Below, in pieces: positions 1 to 12,156 of a stretch of 64,000 bases of DNA. Location of the stretch: assembly GCA_010909165.1 (NCBI GenBank), contig VJWM01000063.1, forward strand, positions 434,001-498,000. Reading direction: 5' to 3'. Under the pieces are notes generated by a model. The model was not told the DNA's origin, searched no databases, and worked only from the letters and a program-made list of their open reading frames with translations. Numbering within the stretch: position 1 is the stretch's first letter; every line of letters starts with the position of its first letter. The DNA comes from Anthoceros angustus. Lineage: Eukaryota > Streptophyta > Anthocerotopsida > Anthocerotales > Anthocerotaceae. A program made the translations under genes and the position numbers.

Positions 1-3000
1 GGACCCCCAAGAAAGCAAAAAAAGGAATATGTATCTTTAGAAAAACTACTTGCAGACAAAGCGTGGCTACAGAAGAAAGCCTCAAAAAGAATGTCAAGAG
101 ATCTGGAGCTCAGTGCAGCCATTAAGAGACAGGTTTTTATATCGTTTTAGCTTCGTTTATTACAATCTTTGTTATGCAAGTTGTTTATATAATACGATTT
201 CAATTTCATTTTTACAATCAGATCTTGGAGGATATTAGGTACATGCAAACCAGGCTGCTACCTACTCAAAACCCGCGCTATTGTACTCGGCCTCCAAAGA
301 CTTTCAAGGTGCAAATGGTTGTACTTTTTGTAAAATGATAACATGTTTACTCATTAGCTGAGAAGCTTCATAAGTTCTGAAGTAACAAATTTTGTATGCA
401 TTAGGCATTGAGACTTTTTCAACTAAAGGTCACAGATGCTGGAGCTATGAGCTACCTCCTTGTAGATCCTCTATTAATTCAATTCTTAGGCTATGGTAGT
501 GTGACAGAATTTTTGAATTGCTAGTATGCCAAACCCATCCATCTTGTGTATGAGATTACATTAAGAATTAATTTAAAAACAAGAATGATTCACTAATATG
601 TTAGTTAAATGTTTGCAGAAATTGGGAAAAGTTATGTTGCTCAACTTCTACTACTAAACATGAGTCCTTGGAGTCAACGTCTAAGGTTTGATTCAATGAC
701 ATTGGTTCACTAATAAAACAAAAGGTTTTAAACAAAATATATATTAAATATAAATTTATACTAAAAATATAAAGATACAACTAAGTTTTATTTCTTTGAA
801 TGCAGGATCATTAAACCCCAGAGCAAGTCCTATTCCATGGCTTCAGATGAATTACCATTTCAAGGGAAGACACTCGGTCCCGGAACGACTTGTTCTTTTT
901 ATGTAACATTCAATCCTCGTAATACACATGAAGGTGAAGATTATATATTCGTGAAGACAGAGATGGATAAGATACGAATCCGACTCGTTGCTCACCAACC
1001 CTTACCTGCAGTCTTCAGTTTTCCAAAAAAAATCGATCTCGGAAATTGTTTGGTTGGACATGTTTCTTCCCGCACCTTTGCGATCACAGCCATGGGTGCT
1101 TGTGCAACATTTCGTCTACTTTTAGATTATCATTCATCCTCTCCTCCAACACACCAGTTAGATCCAGGAGTCGATATGATTTATGTATGTCACAACATAT
1201 TACTGTTCCCTCCTTTCATTGCTTATCCTTGTTCTTTAGAGTTACAAGCTGAGGAGACTGGAAATATCATTGTGTTGTTCAGACCTTCGGTAGCTGGAAA
1301 ATTCAATTATTTATTAAAGCTTGTTACGGATAGTGGAATTGAATGGAGAACCACAATATGCGGTTGTGCAGTAGATATGATAGTGGATTTTGCACATCTG
1401 GATACACGCCCATTTCGACCTGGAGAACTGGAGCTTGGGTTATGGATTGGAGAAGCTACTGTGTCCTCCAGTACTCAACGAGAGATAAGCGTAATCAACA
1501 AATGTAGTGTGAGTTTGCGATATTTCTGGAAGGTAATTAACATGCACCCCAAGCAAAAGGACAGGAATTGGGAAAGTGATACCATGACACACACATACGA
1601 GAAGGAGGTTTTCTCGATGATTCCATGTAATGGAATCTTGCTACCAGGTGCTGAAGGGGCAACTGTGATGAAGTTTGCACCGGCGGATGTAGTGGTGTAC
1701 AAATCTCGTGCAGCTTTGTATGTGGATACTCGACACTGCAGCTCCATTCATCTTGAAGATGCCTATCGCGAAGTGCTGGATGTTCTGAACCAGGTGGAAA
1801 CAAAGCTTAAGCTGACTAACGGACACACCGCGTTAACCCATAGGAAAGTGAGTTACACCGAGAATTACACTGGCCTCCGCCTTTGTGCCATGGAATCTGC
1901 CAGGGGTGGGATATTCAAGGTACTGGAGGTTGATATGATGGGTTCAGGTTCACCATTCGATGTGCAGCTATTTCCATCGGTGTTGTGCTCAGCAGGACTG
2001 TTAATGTTGGGTAAATTTCATCAGCACCAGGTTTGGATCAAAAATAACGGAATGACACCCATTTCCTTTGAATGGGATGTGATATGCAGGACCAGCCCTT
2101 ATTCAAATCTTGTGCAAGTGTCTCCCACGAGGGGTACAGTTGAGGCCATGTCAAGCCTGAAGATCTGTCTAACAATTCGAGGACGAAAAATTGGTGAGCT
2201 GCGACAGAATCTCTGCTGTGGGCTCCGAGATCCTAAAGGACTGTGCTTTACTCTGTCCTTGGAGGTTCAAGGTTTTGTGGAAGGTCCCGTAGTGACCATC
2301 GACGAACCGGTGCTCGATTTTGGGATAGTACAGGTCCGAAGACTAGACTTTGCTGACCCATGAGGCTGTCCTTTGACATGCTGTAATCACTTTTGATGAT
2401 ATAGGCAGACCAGGTCCTCCTATACATAATCATGTGGGTTGGTTGCAGGTGGCCTGTTTTTTGGATGAGTTCGCAACATTCACGGATCTGTGATATGGCT
2501 TGTACAGGTGAAGAGGCAGGGCGGCCTGAAGTTGAAAGTAACCAATCACGGTGGTGTTGCAGCAGTTTTTCAGCTATCTTTCACACCTCCACCTCCAGCA
2601 ACGGTCACCAATGCACCCTTGGCTTATCCTGGGTTCTGTAACTTTGTGAAACTGGACGAGACCAAGGGTATCGCAGACGAGAAGTTTAGGTCTGTCAGAC
2701 GAGAATTGCTGATGAAGGCAGGGGATGCTCTGCAGATGGGGGCCACATTGTTGCCCCACTTTGATCCAATGGGAGGTGAACCGGTGGCTTCTCAAATCGT
2801 GAAGCATGCTGCTGTCAGGCCTTCGGAGGAACAACCACTATCATTTGAGCCATGGTCTGGCTTGTTACCACCTCACAAAACGACGACAGTAGATGCCATT
2901 TTCAAGCCTGTTGTGTGTGGAAACTATCTGGCTACAGTTACATGTGTTGTAGCAGGTGGGCTTTCTCCTAGCCAGCATGTTGTGGCCACTGCCCGGGTTT

Positions 3001-6000
3001 TGGCTCCCAGAGCTTGTATTGTTCCTTCACGAGTGGAGACTGGAACCATCTATGTTGATGTCCTAGTCTCTAAGACTATCATACTTCGAAACATGTCAGA
3101 GTTACCTGTTTTCTTCTGTTGGTCTCTGGATGGCATTGGGGATGTGAAAGCTGTTGACGTACGCATCATACCACAGAAAGGGGAGGTGCCTCCATTGGAG
3201 GACTTGCAAATAGAGGTGCGGATGAACCCAAACATCCAAGGAGAGATGCAATATATTGCTACTTGTGATGTACAGGATATGGACACCTCGCCAATCGGAG
3301 TGGTGATAAGTGGTTACATTTGTGATGTGTGCTGCAGCTACTTTGTGACGAGGTTACCCACCACCAAACATTTGCAAAGCTTTGAAAGTCGACCTCGCTA
3401 TGATGGCAAGAGGGGCTGGGACCAGCGAGGGTGCTCACGAGAGGCAGCTACCTTGCATGGCTCCGGGGCAGCTTTGCCAATACCGTGCCTTGATTATGGG
3501 CGAAGATGTCCTCTGGGTATGGTTCACTCCATGAGGTTGAGTATCAGCAACGAATCAGCTGTTACAAGCAAAGTGAGTATAAATGTTGGGAAGTATAAAG
3601 TGAAGCAGATGGAAGAACCATTTGCACCGGAGGAAGTACTAGTCCTCTCACACCTATCAGGCAGATTAGGGTCGTTTCCGACAACTGATGTGGAGATTCG
3701 AGGTGGGCTCAAGGGAAGGGTTAAGAAGAGTCCAATCATAGGAACTTTTGATGACTTCCATCAAGTGTACTCATCCAGTTCTGGGTGGACAATGCTTTCA
3801 AGGCGAGTGGAGAGGAGCTTGCAAGAGAGCCTTGTCGAGGACGGTTGTGGGGTTTGTTTCTTGGTGTATCCTGTATGTAAAGGAGCACTGAAAGCATGGG
3901 GAGATTGGACGTGTGACGTATTATGCTTCAGTTTCTTGCCAGGGATTTACTCTGATCATCTCCATAGCAAGGTGCGTTCCTCGCAGCCTTTTGAGCTCAA
4001 GATTTATTGAGGAGGTATTGAACAGGTGTGAAGCTTACCAACTCTCATCTAACTGATTTCTTCCCCACGCAGGCTTACCCAGCTTCTTATTGAGAAGCTT
4101 TTGTTGTTGCTCCTTGGCTGCCTGATAATTATTTGTGACTCTCCTGACCGAAAGTCTTCCTCCCCATCTTTTGTGCTCCAGGTTGGTCCCTTGGACGTCG
4201 TGAAGATCCCCATAGAGATCGAAATCGTAGGGACTCCTCTGGTGATGAGGAAGAACTCCCTCGAGCCTGGCAGACTTTTCCACCTGACAGAACAACCTGG
4301 ACTGACTCTCACATGGACTGCTATGCCATCCGGATATCCTGTTTCATCTAAAGAGTTTCTGGTGGCTAATCTTTGTGCTTACGACATGGAGGTCAGCTGG
4401 CAGTTGAGAACACCAGCAGCTTCCTGGGACCTGGCCCAAGTCGACATGCACACACAAGAGGCGGAGGACAAGCTGCTGCACGTGATTTTGGACGACTACT
4501 TGGATCAAACTGATGGGACCGTCCACGTGTGTCTCGAATGTCAGACAGTGGGAGACATGGCTTGCTTCGCAGAATCTCTGGATCATATCTGTAAGATGGA
4601 TGATTACTCGGACAATGCATGGATCTCTGCTCTTCTCAACTTTGTGCCTGCCACAAAGGTTCGAGTCGAACTGCGTGAGCACATCGAGGCTGAAGGAGGT
4701 GCAGGGAGGGTGCACGTCACCTTGGACGAGAGGTGTGTGGACGCCGACGCAAGCTGTCCTTTCACCATTGCTCCATGTAAGCAAGTAAGAAACATCCTCC
4801 CTTCCTCACCAAGAATCCAGCGAAGCTTTCACACATGTTGCACATGCATACCTGATGTTTCCTTCTGTGGGCTTCTTCCTGACGGGTGCTCAGATTGTGC
4901 CCAGCAAAGGCGTGACCAGATTCACAGTCACTTTCTTCTCTGTGTTGGCCTCCGATTATGCCAGTATGTTACTGGGACACAGCAGGTTCACAGGCACAGA
5001 CATAAAACCAGAGACGTGTGCAGATATTCCAGATTCATCAAGCCAATGCTCAGGTTCAAGTGGTCTCCTTGTGCTCGCCGAGGAGGCAGATCCAAACCTG
5101 TATCCGTTGCCTCCCAGGACATCACCTACCAAGATCGATGACGCTCTGAGGCCCCGACGACCCAGGCCATTGAGGGTGTCTGCAGTTGGCACCATACTTG
5201 TCCCAAGGTGAGCTGTACCCAATCCCATCCACATCCATTTTCCTTTCCACCTTGAAAAGGAAGAAATTCTGAAGCAAGCATCGGTTCCCTCAGGTTGGTG
5301 ACAAGCGTGGATGACAGTCTGCACTTCAAGTACCCCATGACAGGACCCAACGACGGCAACCTGTACATGGTGTCAGCACTGCTTCTCACAAATCCATACC
5401 GCTGCAGCCTTGCCTTCACCGTCACTGCTACATCCCCGTTCCACATCATCGGACCTCTACGAGCCGGGATTTTCCAGCCAGTGGAACATGGCGAGGCTAT
5501 GCAGCTGCTGCCCATGCTCAAGAACCAGACCAAGCTCCAGTCTCTTAAATTCAACCTGCGTCCTGGCCGCACGCTTCAGCTCATCATGCGTTTCGACATA
5601 CCGGAAGTGCCTCTACCTCCGCCCGAGCCCACCACTCCAGAAACAGCGCCAGCACCCAGCACGACATCAGAAGTCCCTCCGGGCCAGCTTGAGGTGACAA
5701 AACGAAGCTCCAGACTTTCTTCTGCTGTGTCAAGCCCACCACTCGATCCTGAGAGCATCAAAGGGTCCCGGAAGGCTTCCAAGACCTCCCTTCCTGCTCC
5801 CAAGAACCTGGATGATAAGACAGCAAGGCCCTCAGCTGTCCTCAAGCCTGAGGAGGACGTGCCGCCCACCACAGATCCCGGAGCTGTGATGGACATCAAG
5901 CTCAAGGTAATGATCTGACACAACATGCAAATGCACATGCATGACACACCAACATGCAAACGCACATGCATGTCACGCCAACATCCAGAGGCAAATGCAA

Positions 6001-7768
6001 ATGACGATGGTGGTGGTGATGGCAGCCTCCCCGCTCAAACAGCGTCCTGGATCTAAAGGATCTGCTCATCAAATTCTCCGACACCTACCAGCAGCTGGTC
6101 CCATTGTGCGGGGAGCTGGTGTTCCCTGAGGTGCGGCTGCTCAAAAGCACGCTGTGGAATGCACCTCCCGAGGCACCGGCAGCAGCTCCTGAGGTGCCAG
6201 AAGGGGATCCCGCCAAGGAGGCCAAGCCAGACGCAAAGGAGGCAGGCAAAGGCAAGTCCAAGGCAAGAAAGGGTTCCACTCCGGCAACGCCACCTGCGGC
6301 AGCAGCCAAGAAGAAGGGCAACAAGCCTGCTGCTGGTGCTGGTGCTGTTCCAGAGGAGGAGGCAGGGGAAGCCATAGCTGACTTGAGCCCAGCCACCTGC
6401 TTACCAAATGCAGATGGTATCTGGGAACTCTGGTTCGGATCCGTCACCCTTGAGGTGTCTCAAACCTTCGAAGTGAGCATCATCAACCCCACCATTGCCC
6501 ACGCCTTCTGGGAAATTGCCTTGGATGGAACCAAAGAAGAGCCTTCCCCTTTCCTCGACCCACCGACTCCTCCCCCACCGCCCCCAAAGCGACGCCTCAC
6601 CCTTGCGGAGGTCAGTTTTTGCAACATATCTCTTATGTATTATTTTCAAAATAGAATTTAATATAATACAATACTTAATAAATAATATGTATATATATTG
6701 CTCTTTGCCTATTAACTAGAGTCTCAGATTTTTTTATCTCACACACAAGGGAAGCTAGTCTCACTAACATGGTAAACTAGCTTATTCAACAAGAGGATGG
6801 TCCTGGAAGCTAGTCTCACCAACATGGGAAACTAGCTTATTCAACAAGAGGATGTTATAGGAAGCTATTCTCACCAACATGGGGGAACCAACGTATTCAA
6901 AAAGAGGATGGTTTAGCCATTAATGGTCCTAATCCTATATGTATAAGTATTCTGTTAAATGTTATAATATTATGTTTGAGAAATTTTAGATCATGAGATA
7001 TCTTGTCTGACGCATTTCTTCTTTCATTGATTGGAGCTTCTATGAACTTGTTATTCAGAGGAAGATGTTGAGAAAACAATCGGTACATGGGCCTTATGAG
7101 AAATGGGAGTTACATAAAAAAGTCGGGAAGAATCCTCATGTGAATTTAAGGGAACTTCATGAAAGTTACAATATTGCACAGACTCTAGACAATGCAAATA
7201 AGTATACCATGGATACCCAATGGCCGTACAACTGGAGCAGGGCATTGGAAAAGGCTCGTAGAAAGTCTTCTCGTCGTTCATTATTCGATAGGGATCAGGT
7301 TAGTCTCCATCTTTGAATTTTTTAAAATAATTACTATAAATGATTAAAAGTGACTGTGTAGACTTTATAAATATGTACAGATGGGAAGATATGCAATGAT
7401 TGAAACATAACATGAAATGGATATGATATCAGGGAAATGAAGATGATGGAGATGGTTTGGATGAGGATGAAAATCAAATTTTCCACATTGATATATCTAA
7501 GGGTATGATACCTGGTAGAGAGCTCTCACAAAGAGAGCCCAACAAGCAAAGTTTTTTAGTCACGTTTTCTCCTAAAGAAAGTATCACTTACAAAGAGACA
7601 TATCATTTACAAGTGTACAAAGGTCACGGCTTTAAAATAATCTTTGAGGGCGTCGGCATTCCCCCAGTGGAACCAATAAATGAGACCATGATAAAAGAAG
7701 AAGAAATAGTAAAAGATACAAAGAAACCTACAAAAGATGCTAAGAAACCTAAAACAACTAAGAAGTGA
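1..7768 (+). CDS. Axonemal ASH/MSP-repeat protein, DLEC1/FAP81-like, 11 exons, 5' partial
   Basis: Exons read <1-132, 405-495, 619-685, 806-2333, 2508-3971, 4182-4784, 4894-5207, 5294-5906, 6026-6610, 7059-7298 and 7433-7768. All introns (86-448 bp) are GT-AG and every junction keeps frame, for example ...DFGIVQ joined to VKRQGGLKLKVTN. At least 1990 residues are encoded in the window and the N-terminus lies to the left. The protein is a string of beta-sandwich ASH/MSP-type modules (FxVTFNPR, DLGNCLVGH, VLDFGIVQVK, FLVTFSPKE). It opens with a charged helical stretch, has a Pro/Ala/Lys-rich linker in the 6026-6610 exon, and ends in a Lys-rich tail. Proteins of this architecture (HYDIN, CFAP65, CFAP47, DLEC1/FAP81) belong to cilia and mostly to the central apparatus. 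Size and the C-terminal ASH module best recall DLEC1/FAP81, which is inference; HYDIN or CFAP65 relatives are possible. In a plant its job would be in sperm flagella. The axonemal class is secure, the exact orthologue is not. Confidence 0.85.
6751..6912. repeat. 55-bp minisatellite, three copies, in an intron
   Basis: Three head-to-tail units start at 6751, 6806 and 6861. They share 'gaagctagtctcac', 'aactagcttattcaac' and 'aagaggatg', and the third is the most diverged. The array lies wholly inside the 448-bp ninth intron (6611-7058) of the axonemal gene and helps make it that gene's longest intron. Confidence 0.85.
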
Positions 7769-8412
7769 AATATCTTGCAAAATATGTCTAATTATATGCT
7801 AGTACATGCCCATCCTAATTTTATTAGAATGTCAATTACTATCCCTTCATGTAGTGGGAAATCTAAAAGGCTTCATGAAAGGAACTCCTTTTATAACAAC
7901 ATACATGACTTTTAATATGCACATAATTTCTACCTCTATTACAATGATTTAAGGTTGACTGTGTAGTTCCACAAGCATCCAATGATGTAAGTTTAAGAAG
8001 GAAGATGAGGATTTTTTTGTCAACAAGTTTAGGCTTATCGTTTTATCTCATTAAGAAGAAGAACAAGGTCTTGTCACAAAGTATAGACATGTTGATTCAC
8101 AGCCATCAATAATTAATTCGATACCATGGCTAGTATGCACAACTTAAGGAAATCATCATTTCAAGGTGGTTGCTGTAACAACAAAATCATCACATTTTCT
8201 ATCTACTAGACTACAAATGTAATTTCTAAAGCACATAGAATGATCGAAAAGATCTATTCTTTTGCAATATTCGTTGTATATAGTTGCATCCAAGTTTCAA
8301 TTATGCAAACTTTGCCATGTCATAACACAAAGCTGCATAAGTTTATATAATCTAAGAAACTCAATGTTTTTAAGAACATTGAAAAATGAATAATTTAAAA
8401 TAATATTATACA
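7769..8412. other. Intergenic region between convergent genes
   Basis: AT-rich sequence between the stop codons of the rightward axonemal gene and the leftward phosphate carrier. It should hold both 3' UTRs. No ORF, repeat array or RNA gene is recognisable, and no canonical AATAAA stands out near either stop. Confidence 0.6.
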
Positions 8413-9549
8413 TCATTTTTTCGAGGGAGGTGTTGCAGCACCACCCGTAGTTGGAAGACCCACAGAAACCTTGAAAGCATCATATATGCCCCACTGAGCT
8501 CCTGTTAGTGTACCAATCATAACAATTCGCAAAGGGAGACCTCGAGTAAATAACCCCACAATCCCTATCTTGCTAACAGCTTCACCAATGGAAATACCCT
8601 TTTGGCTATTAAGCATGGATACCAAGTTGTCTGCTGGATGTGAAATAATGGCACAAAGGATTCCTGCAATATACCCAGCTGCAAAACTAACTGCTAGCTG
8701 GGTATTTTTAGAGCATTGTTCTTTGGGAGTGGGAACCACGTTCTTATATAAAAGCTCCACTGTGCTTTCAAAGCAACCAAACTTCATCATAGTGTAAGGG
8801 ATTTGACGTCCCCACAACGGTGCCAAACCTTTAAAGAGGCCACCATAACCTTCAGAAGCAACAAATTTACTGAAGCCATCTGAAAGACCGTTAGCAAAAC
8901 CGGGCTTGGTTTGTACTCGTACTTTTATAGCCTCGAAAGGGCACAGTGCAATATCTGCAATAAACTCAGCAGATGCTGATGCCGAAAGATAAACCAGAGT
9001 TTTATATTGCTTGAACACATCGGGTCCAACTATATCTGCATATTTGATCTTGAAAAACTCATAGAACCCAAATTTGCAAGCACCTTGTGAGCTGTAACCG
9101 AGAAGAGTAGGTACCCATCCTTTGAATAATCCTTTCACTCCTTGATCCTTTAGTATTATTTTGAAACTACCAGATACACTCTTGAACTTTTTGGGATCGA
9201 TTTGCATATTGCATTTGACAATATCTATTGGTGTAACTGCCAAGTGTGTTAGTCCACAACTTAGTACACCACCAACTGCACAAGCAGCATAAAACTCGGA
9301 GGAGCCTACAACAATCTTTCCTCCCTCGCTTGCAGCTGGAACCATGATTGTGCCACCTAGTGGATGTGTCTTCTTTGGGCTCGGATCTGCTGCAGTTCGA
9401 GCATACCTTTGGTGTCTGAAAGGATAATGGCCATGGATGGTATTAGTGGTGGACAAAAGCATGAGATCAGCTGTGGAGTATGGCATTGTGCCTCGCGTAT
9501 TATAGAGTTGAGATGGCATCCATTTGTGGCGATGTCTCAAGGACTCCAT
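8413..9549 (-). CDS. PHT3: Mitochondrial phosphate carrier (PiC/MPT type), single exon
   Basis: A 378-residue mitochondrial carrier family protein of the inner membrane that imports phosphate for ATP synthesis (H+ symport or OH- exchange, known for the family). Residues 1 to about 70 are Arg/Ser/Thr-rich, like the plant presequence. Three carrier repeats follow, with signatures PIDIVKCNMQ, PFEAIKVRVQ and HPADNLVSMLN. The third lacks the usual basic residue after PxD, which is normal for phosphate carriers and separates them from other carriers. Further family marks are GWVPTLLGYSSQGACKFGFY and LWGRQIPYTMMKFGCFE. The frame is unbroken with no introns, which is unusual because I expect plant PHT3 genes to be interrupted; a functional retrocopy is possible. 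The 9549 ATG was chosen as the most upstream in-frame start; M22 (MPYSTADLM) is an alternative. Confidence 0.95.
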   Translation of the reverse strand: MESLRHRHKWMPSQLYNTRGTMPYSTADLMLLSTTNTIHGHYPFRHQRYARTAADPSPKKTHPLGGTIMVPAASEGGKIVVGSSEFYAACAVGGVLSCGLTHLAVTPIDIVKCNMQIDPKKFKSVSGSFKIILKDQGVKGLFKGWVPTLLGYSSQGACKFGFYEFFKIKYADIVGPDVFKQYKTLVYLSASASAEFIADIALCPFEAIKVRVQTKPGFANGLSDGFSKFVASEGYGGLFKGLAPLWGRQIPYTMMKFGCFESTVELLYKNVVPTPKEQCSKNTQLAVSFAAGYIAGILCAIISHPADNLVSMLNSQKGISIGEAVSKIGIVGLFTRGLPLRIVMIGTLTGAQWGIYDAFKVSVGLPTTGGAATPPSKK

Positions 9550-10652
9550 CCTTTACTGATCAGCATAAGTGAGTGAGACGTGTGGAAGTACTTTGAGACT
9601 CTTGAGCCCTAACCCAAAGGGTGGGCTTCGATGGAAACCGTGAGCCAAAGAAGTGGCGAAGCCCTAAAGAGTGTGATACTTCAACCGCCACTCCCGCCCG
9701 GCTCAACCGCCACTGCTTGGCCTTAGTTTAACGGAAAAAAAACTTGGTTGGTCCATACAGCTAGGGCAGAGCAGGCAGAGAGCTCTTGGTTCGGTCACAC
9801 AAAGTAGGAGGCTAGCAGGCCTACCGCATTCAGGGAGCAGCTAGCGCTATAGATTTCTTGGAGATTTCTGCAGCGAAGAATTTGTGAAAGGCTTGTTCAT
9901 ATAGTGACGCCAACCTATATCAATTGATCCTGCCTCAAGTGAAATCAACAGAATATTGTGAGAGCATTCCAAGAAGCTTACAAGTGCAAGCAATTGTGCG
10001 AGCATAATATTGTGAGAGCCAAGTTCCAATAACCTTACACAATTGCAAGCAATAACTGTCCAAATCCATGATCTTTGTGGTATGTAGTGCATGGAGAATT
10101 CACGGCTTGAAAGCAATGCTTGCATTCAAAGATTGTTGCAAATGACTTTTGCAAATTTGCATGTGTCCATGGCTTCTTGCAGGTTCACACATCTTCATGA
10201 AGACGGGACCTTGTATATGAGTCACATACATACCAAATCCATGGCAATGGAGTCACAAGAAGTTTGTAGGATGCTTTATGGCAAGCAAAATGTGAGAGCA
10301 GACCTAAAATTTTCCATGAATTGCGCAATGGCTGTGTCATGGAGAAGAAATTGTGCATCTGCAATTCAGATATGGAGGTTCCAAGGAAGTGACCTGTGTG
10401 TATAGAGTAGGTAGCTTGTAGATTTCTTGAGCAAGGGCTAATATCGAAAACTGACATGGCAAGTGTAGCGGTCAGTCATGATCAAGAGCCTGGCGGCGGC
10501 CATGGCAGCTTGTTATGCTCAGAATTATGTGCTGTGGCCTCTTCAAGGAGCGCTGTGTCTGCGCGTGACAGAGCATTAGAAGTGGTGGCACCACTCGGTG
10601 GCAGCAGGAAATTGGCTTCAGAACAGGCTACGGGTTTCTTGATCATAGAGAA
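9550..10652. other. Divergent intergenic region (probable shared promoter zone)
   Basis: It lies between the starts of the leftward phosphate carrier and the rightward 414-residue gene. Around 9940-10060 two imperfect copies of a phrase like 'atattgtgagag...ttacaa(t)tgcaagcaat' occur about 60 bp apart. Small ORFs here (for example 10091-10405) have no recognisable content. Parts near 10440-10650 may be the 5' UTR of the downstream gene. No clear TATA box was identified. Confidence 0.45.
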
Positions 10653-11897
10653 ATGGCTCCTCCGGCGTCTGGGACGGATCTGGCACCAGTCACGCTTCCC
10701 AACCAGCAGTACATCAAGAAGGAGTATGACAAGGAGAGCTTCCAACGCCGCTACTCTCTCCGCAAGGCCACAGAGAGCGCACTCCGCGAGAGCCAGATGA
10801 TGGACGAGGTCCGCCGCAAGAGCACAGAGCTGAAGGAAGCCAAGGCACTGCAGGACGCGCTGAGGGAAAACAGGCGGCCGAGCTCCACAGGCTTCCGCAA
10901 GTCCTACCGGCGCATCTCCATCGCGAAGCCGATGCCGGCCCCCCGGGGCAGCCAGTTTCTGCAGGGCGTGCTGCACCCGGGGGCGGGCCCTAGGCAGAGC
11001 CGAGCTACCCTGGCGTGCGAGGCGCTAGCAGCAACAGGAAGGCCTAGCGTGTTTGTGAACCAGGCAGGGCAGACATCGCCGGTGAACATGGTGCCCTACC
11101 GTCCATCCGGGTACATCGACATCCCGCGGCCGAGCATCAAGCCGCCCCCGCCTCAACTGGACAATCTCAACCAGTCCTTGCCGTGGTCACGAGGAGGCTA
11201 TGGTGCGGGCTTGTACGCGGGGCAGCTCATGCAAGGCCTGTTTGCCAAGGACTGGGAGCAGGGCGGGCACGCACACAATTTCTGCGGGATGTGCCGGGGC
11301 TCAACCTGCGATGACATCCCGCAGTACTACGAGCAGGAGCCCGGGCGGCTGGCACGCCACAATGCCATCGTCGCGGCATTAGATGAATGGAACAAGCAAC
11401 GGCAGCTGAAGGCGGACATGACGCACCAGCTGTGCCGCCTCCACTCCATAGCCAAGACGAGGCGCCAGTTCCAGCTGATGCGCAAGCATGTCAAGTACCC
11501 TCCCGGCACGACCGGACTCGGGGACCCCGCCCTCCTGGCGCTCCAGCCTATCCTCTTCCCCGAGTCATGGCGAGACGATCACATCCAGGCAGATCTTGGG
11601 AAGGTGAAGGTGGACATGCTAGGCCATGTGGATGTGGGATGGCACCAGTTCGACTGCCCGCACTACATGTTTCCTTTGCTGCCCTGCTCGCGGGCTCGAC
11701 CTAACAAGCCGCCCGCCAGGCCCAAGGCTGACCTGCTGCTGGCTATGAAGCTCAACCCCACCGCCGATCCCATCCAACCCGCGGCCCCCGTCTCCGTCGA
11801 CATCCTCGATCTCGACCGCTTCGACCGCCGTCTCGAGGCCCGAGCATCTGTGTCTGCCAAGTCCACAATGTTCCAACCCAAGCATTTCAAGGGCTGA
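10653..11897 (+). CDS. Uncharacterised 414-residue protein, single exon
   Basis: An uninterrupted 414-codon frame, GC-rich with coding-like composition, starting at the ATG in 'gagaaatggct'. I do not recognise a family. Residues 20-75 are highly charged and probably helical (KKEYDKESFQRRYSLRKATE and following). A Pro-rich stretch follows (PSIKPPPPQLDN), then a Cys cluster HNFCGMCRGSTCDD around residue 210-220 that could bind metal. A second charged helix spans about 245-285 (EWNKQRQLKADMTHQLCRLH). The protein ends in STMFQPKHFKG. There is no signal peptide or membrane segment. The basic, low-complexity, helix-plus-loop style resembles microtubule-associated axonemal proteins, and an axonemal gene lies 3 kb upstream, so a sperm-flagellum role is possible. 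That is only a guess from context. Confidence 0.7.
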   Translation: MAPPASGTDLAPVTLPNQQYIKKEYDKESFQRRYSLRKATESALRESQMMDEVRRKSTELKEAKALQDALRENRRPSSTGFRKSYRRISIAKPMPAPRGSQFLQGVLHPGAGPRQSRATLACEALAATGRPSVFVNQAGQTSPVNMVPYRPSGYIDIPRPSIKPPPPQLDNLNQSLPWSRGGYGAGLYAGQLMQGLFAKDWEQGGHAHNFCGMCRGSTCDDIPQYYEQEPGRLARHNAIVAALDEWNKQRQLKADMTHQLCRLHSIAKTRRQFQLMRKHVKYPPGTTGLGDPALLALQPILFPESWRDDHIQADLGKVKVDMLGHVDVGWHQFDCPHYMFPLLPCSRARPNKPPARPKADLLLAMKLNPTADPIQPAAPVSVDILDLDRFDRRLEARASVSAKSTMFQPKHFKG

Positions 11898-12120
11898 TGA
11901 TGTTCAAAACTGTGTTGGCAGTAAAAGCAAAGACCGACCACATCGAATTTATCTCACATCAAATCACACGTACATACAACCATGTTCTCCACGGTACTGC
12001 CCAAGAAATTCGGATTGAGCCCCACCATGCACATAACGTGGATCCAATTAGGTAGGTGCATAATCGGCTAGAACGAGAAGAAAAAAGTGCACAGTATAGA
12101 TCCGTAGAAAAATTCATAGA

Positions 12121-12156
12121 GCGCCTTTGGCCGAGTGGTTTAGGCCTGTGCCTGCC
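12121..12156 (+). pseudogene. 5' half of a tRNA-Ser/Leu-like gene
   Basis: The phrase 'tggccgagtggttt' followed by 'aggcctgtgcctgcc' reads like the acceptor stem, D-arm and 5' anticodon arm of a class II (Ser/Leu) tRNA. It then runs into a T-stretch with no anticodon loop, variable arm or T-arm. It is a truncated tRNA relic or the head of a tRNA-derived SINE, not a functional gene. Confidence 0.35.

Noticed and set aside
1185-1239. A GT...AG stretch that looks like a 55-bp intron in the axonemal gene
   Set aside because: Removing 55 bp breaks the frame on the far side. The read-through (LLFPPFIAYPCSLELQAEETG) fits the beta-strand pattern of the ASH module.
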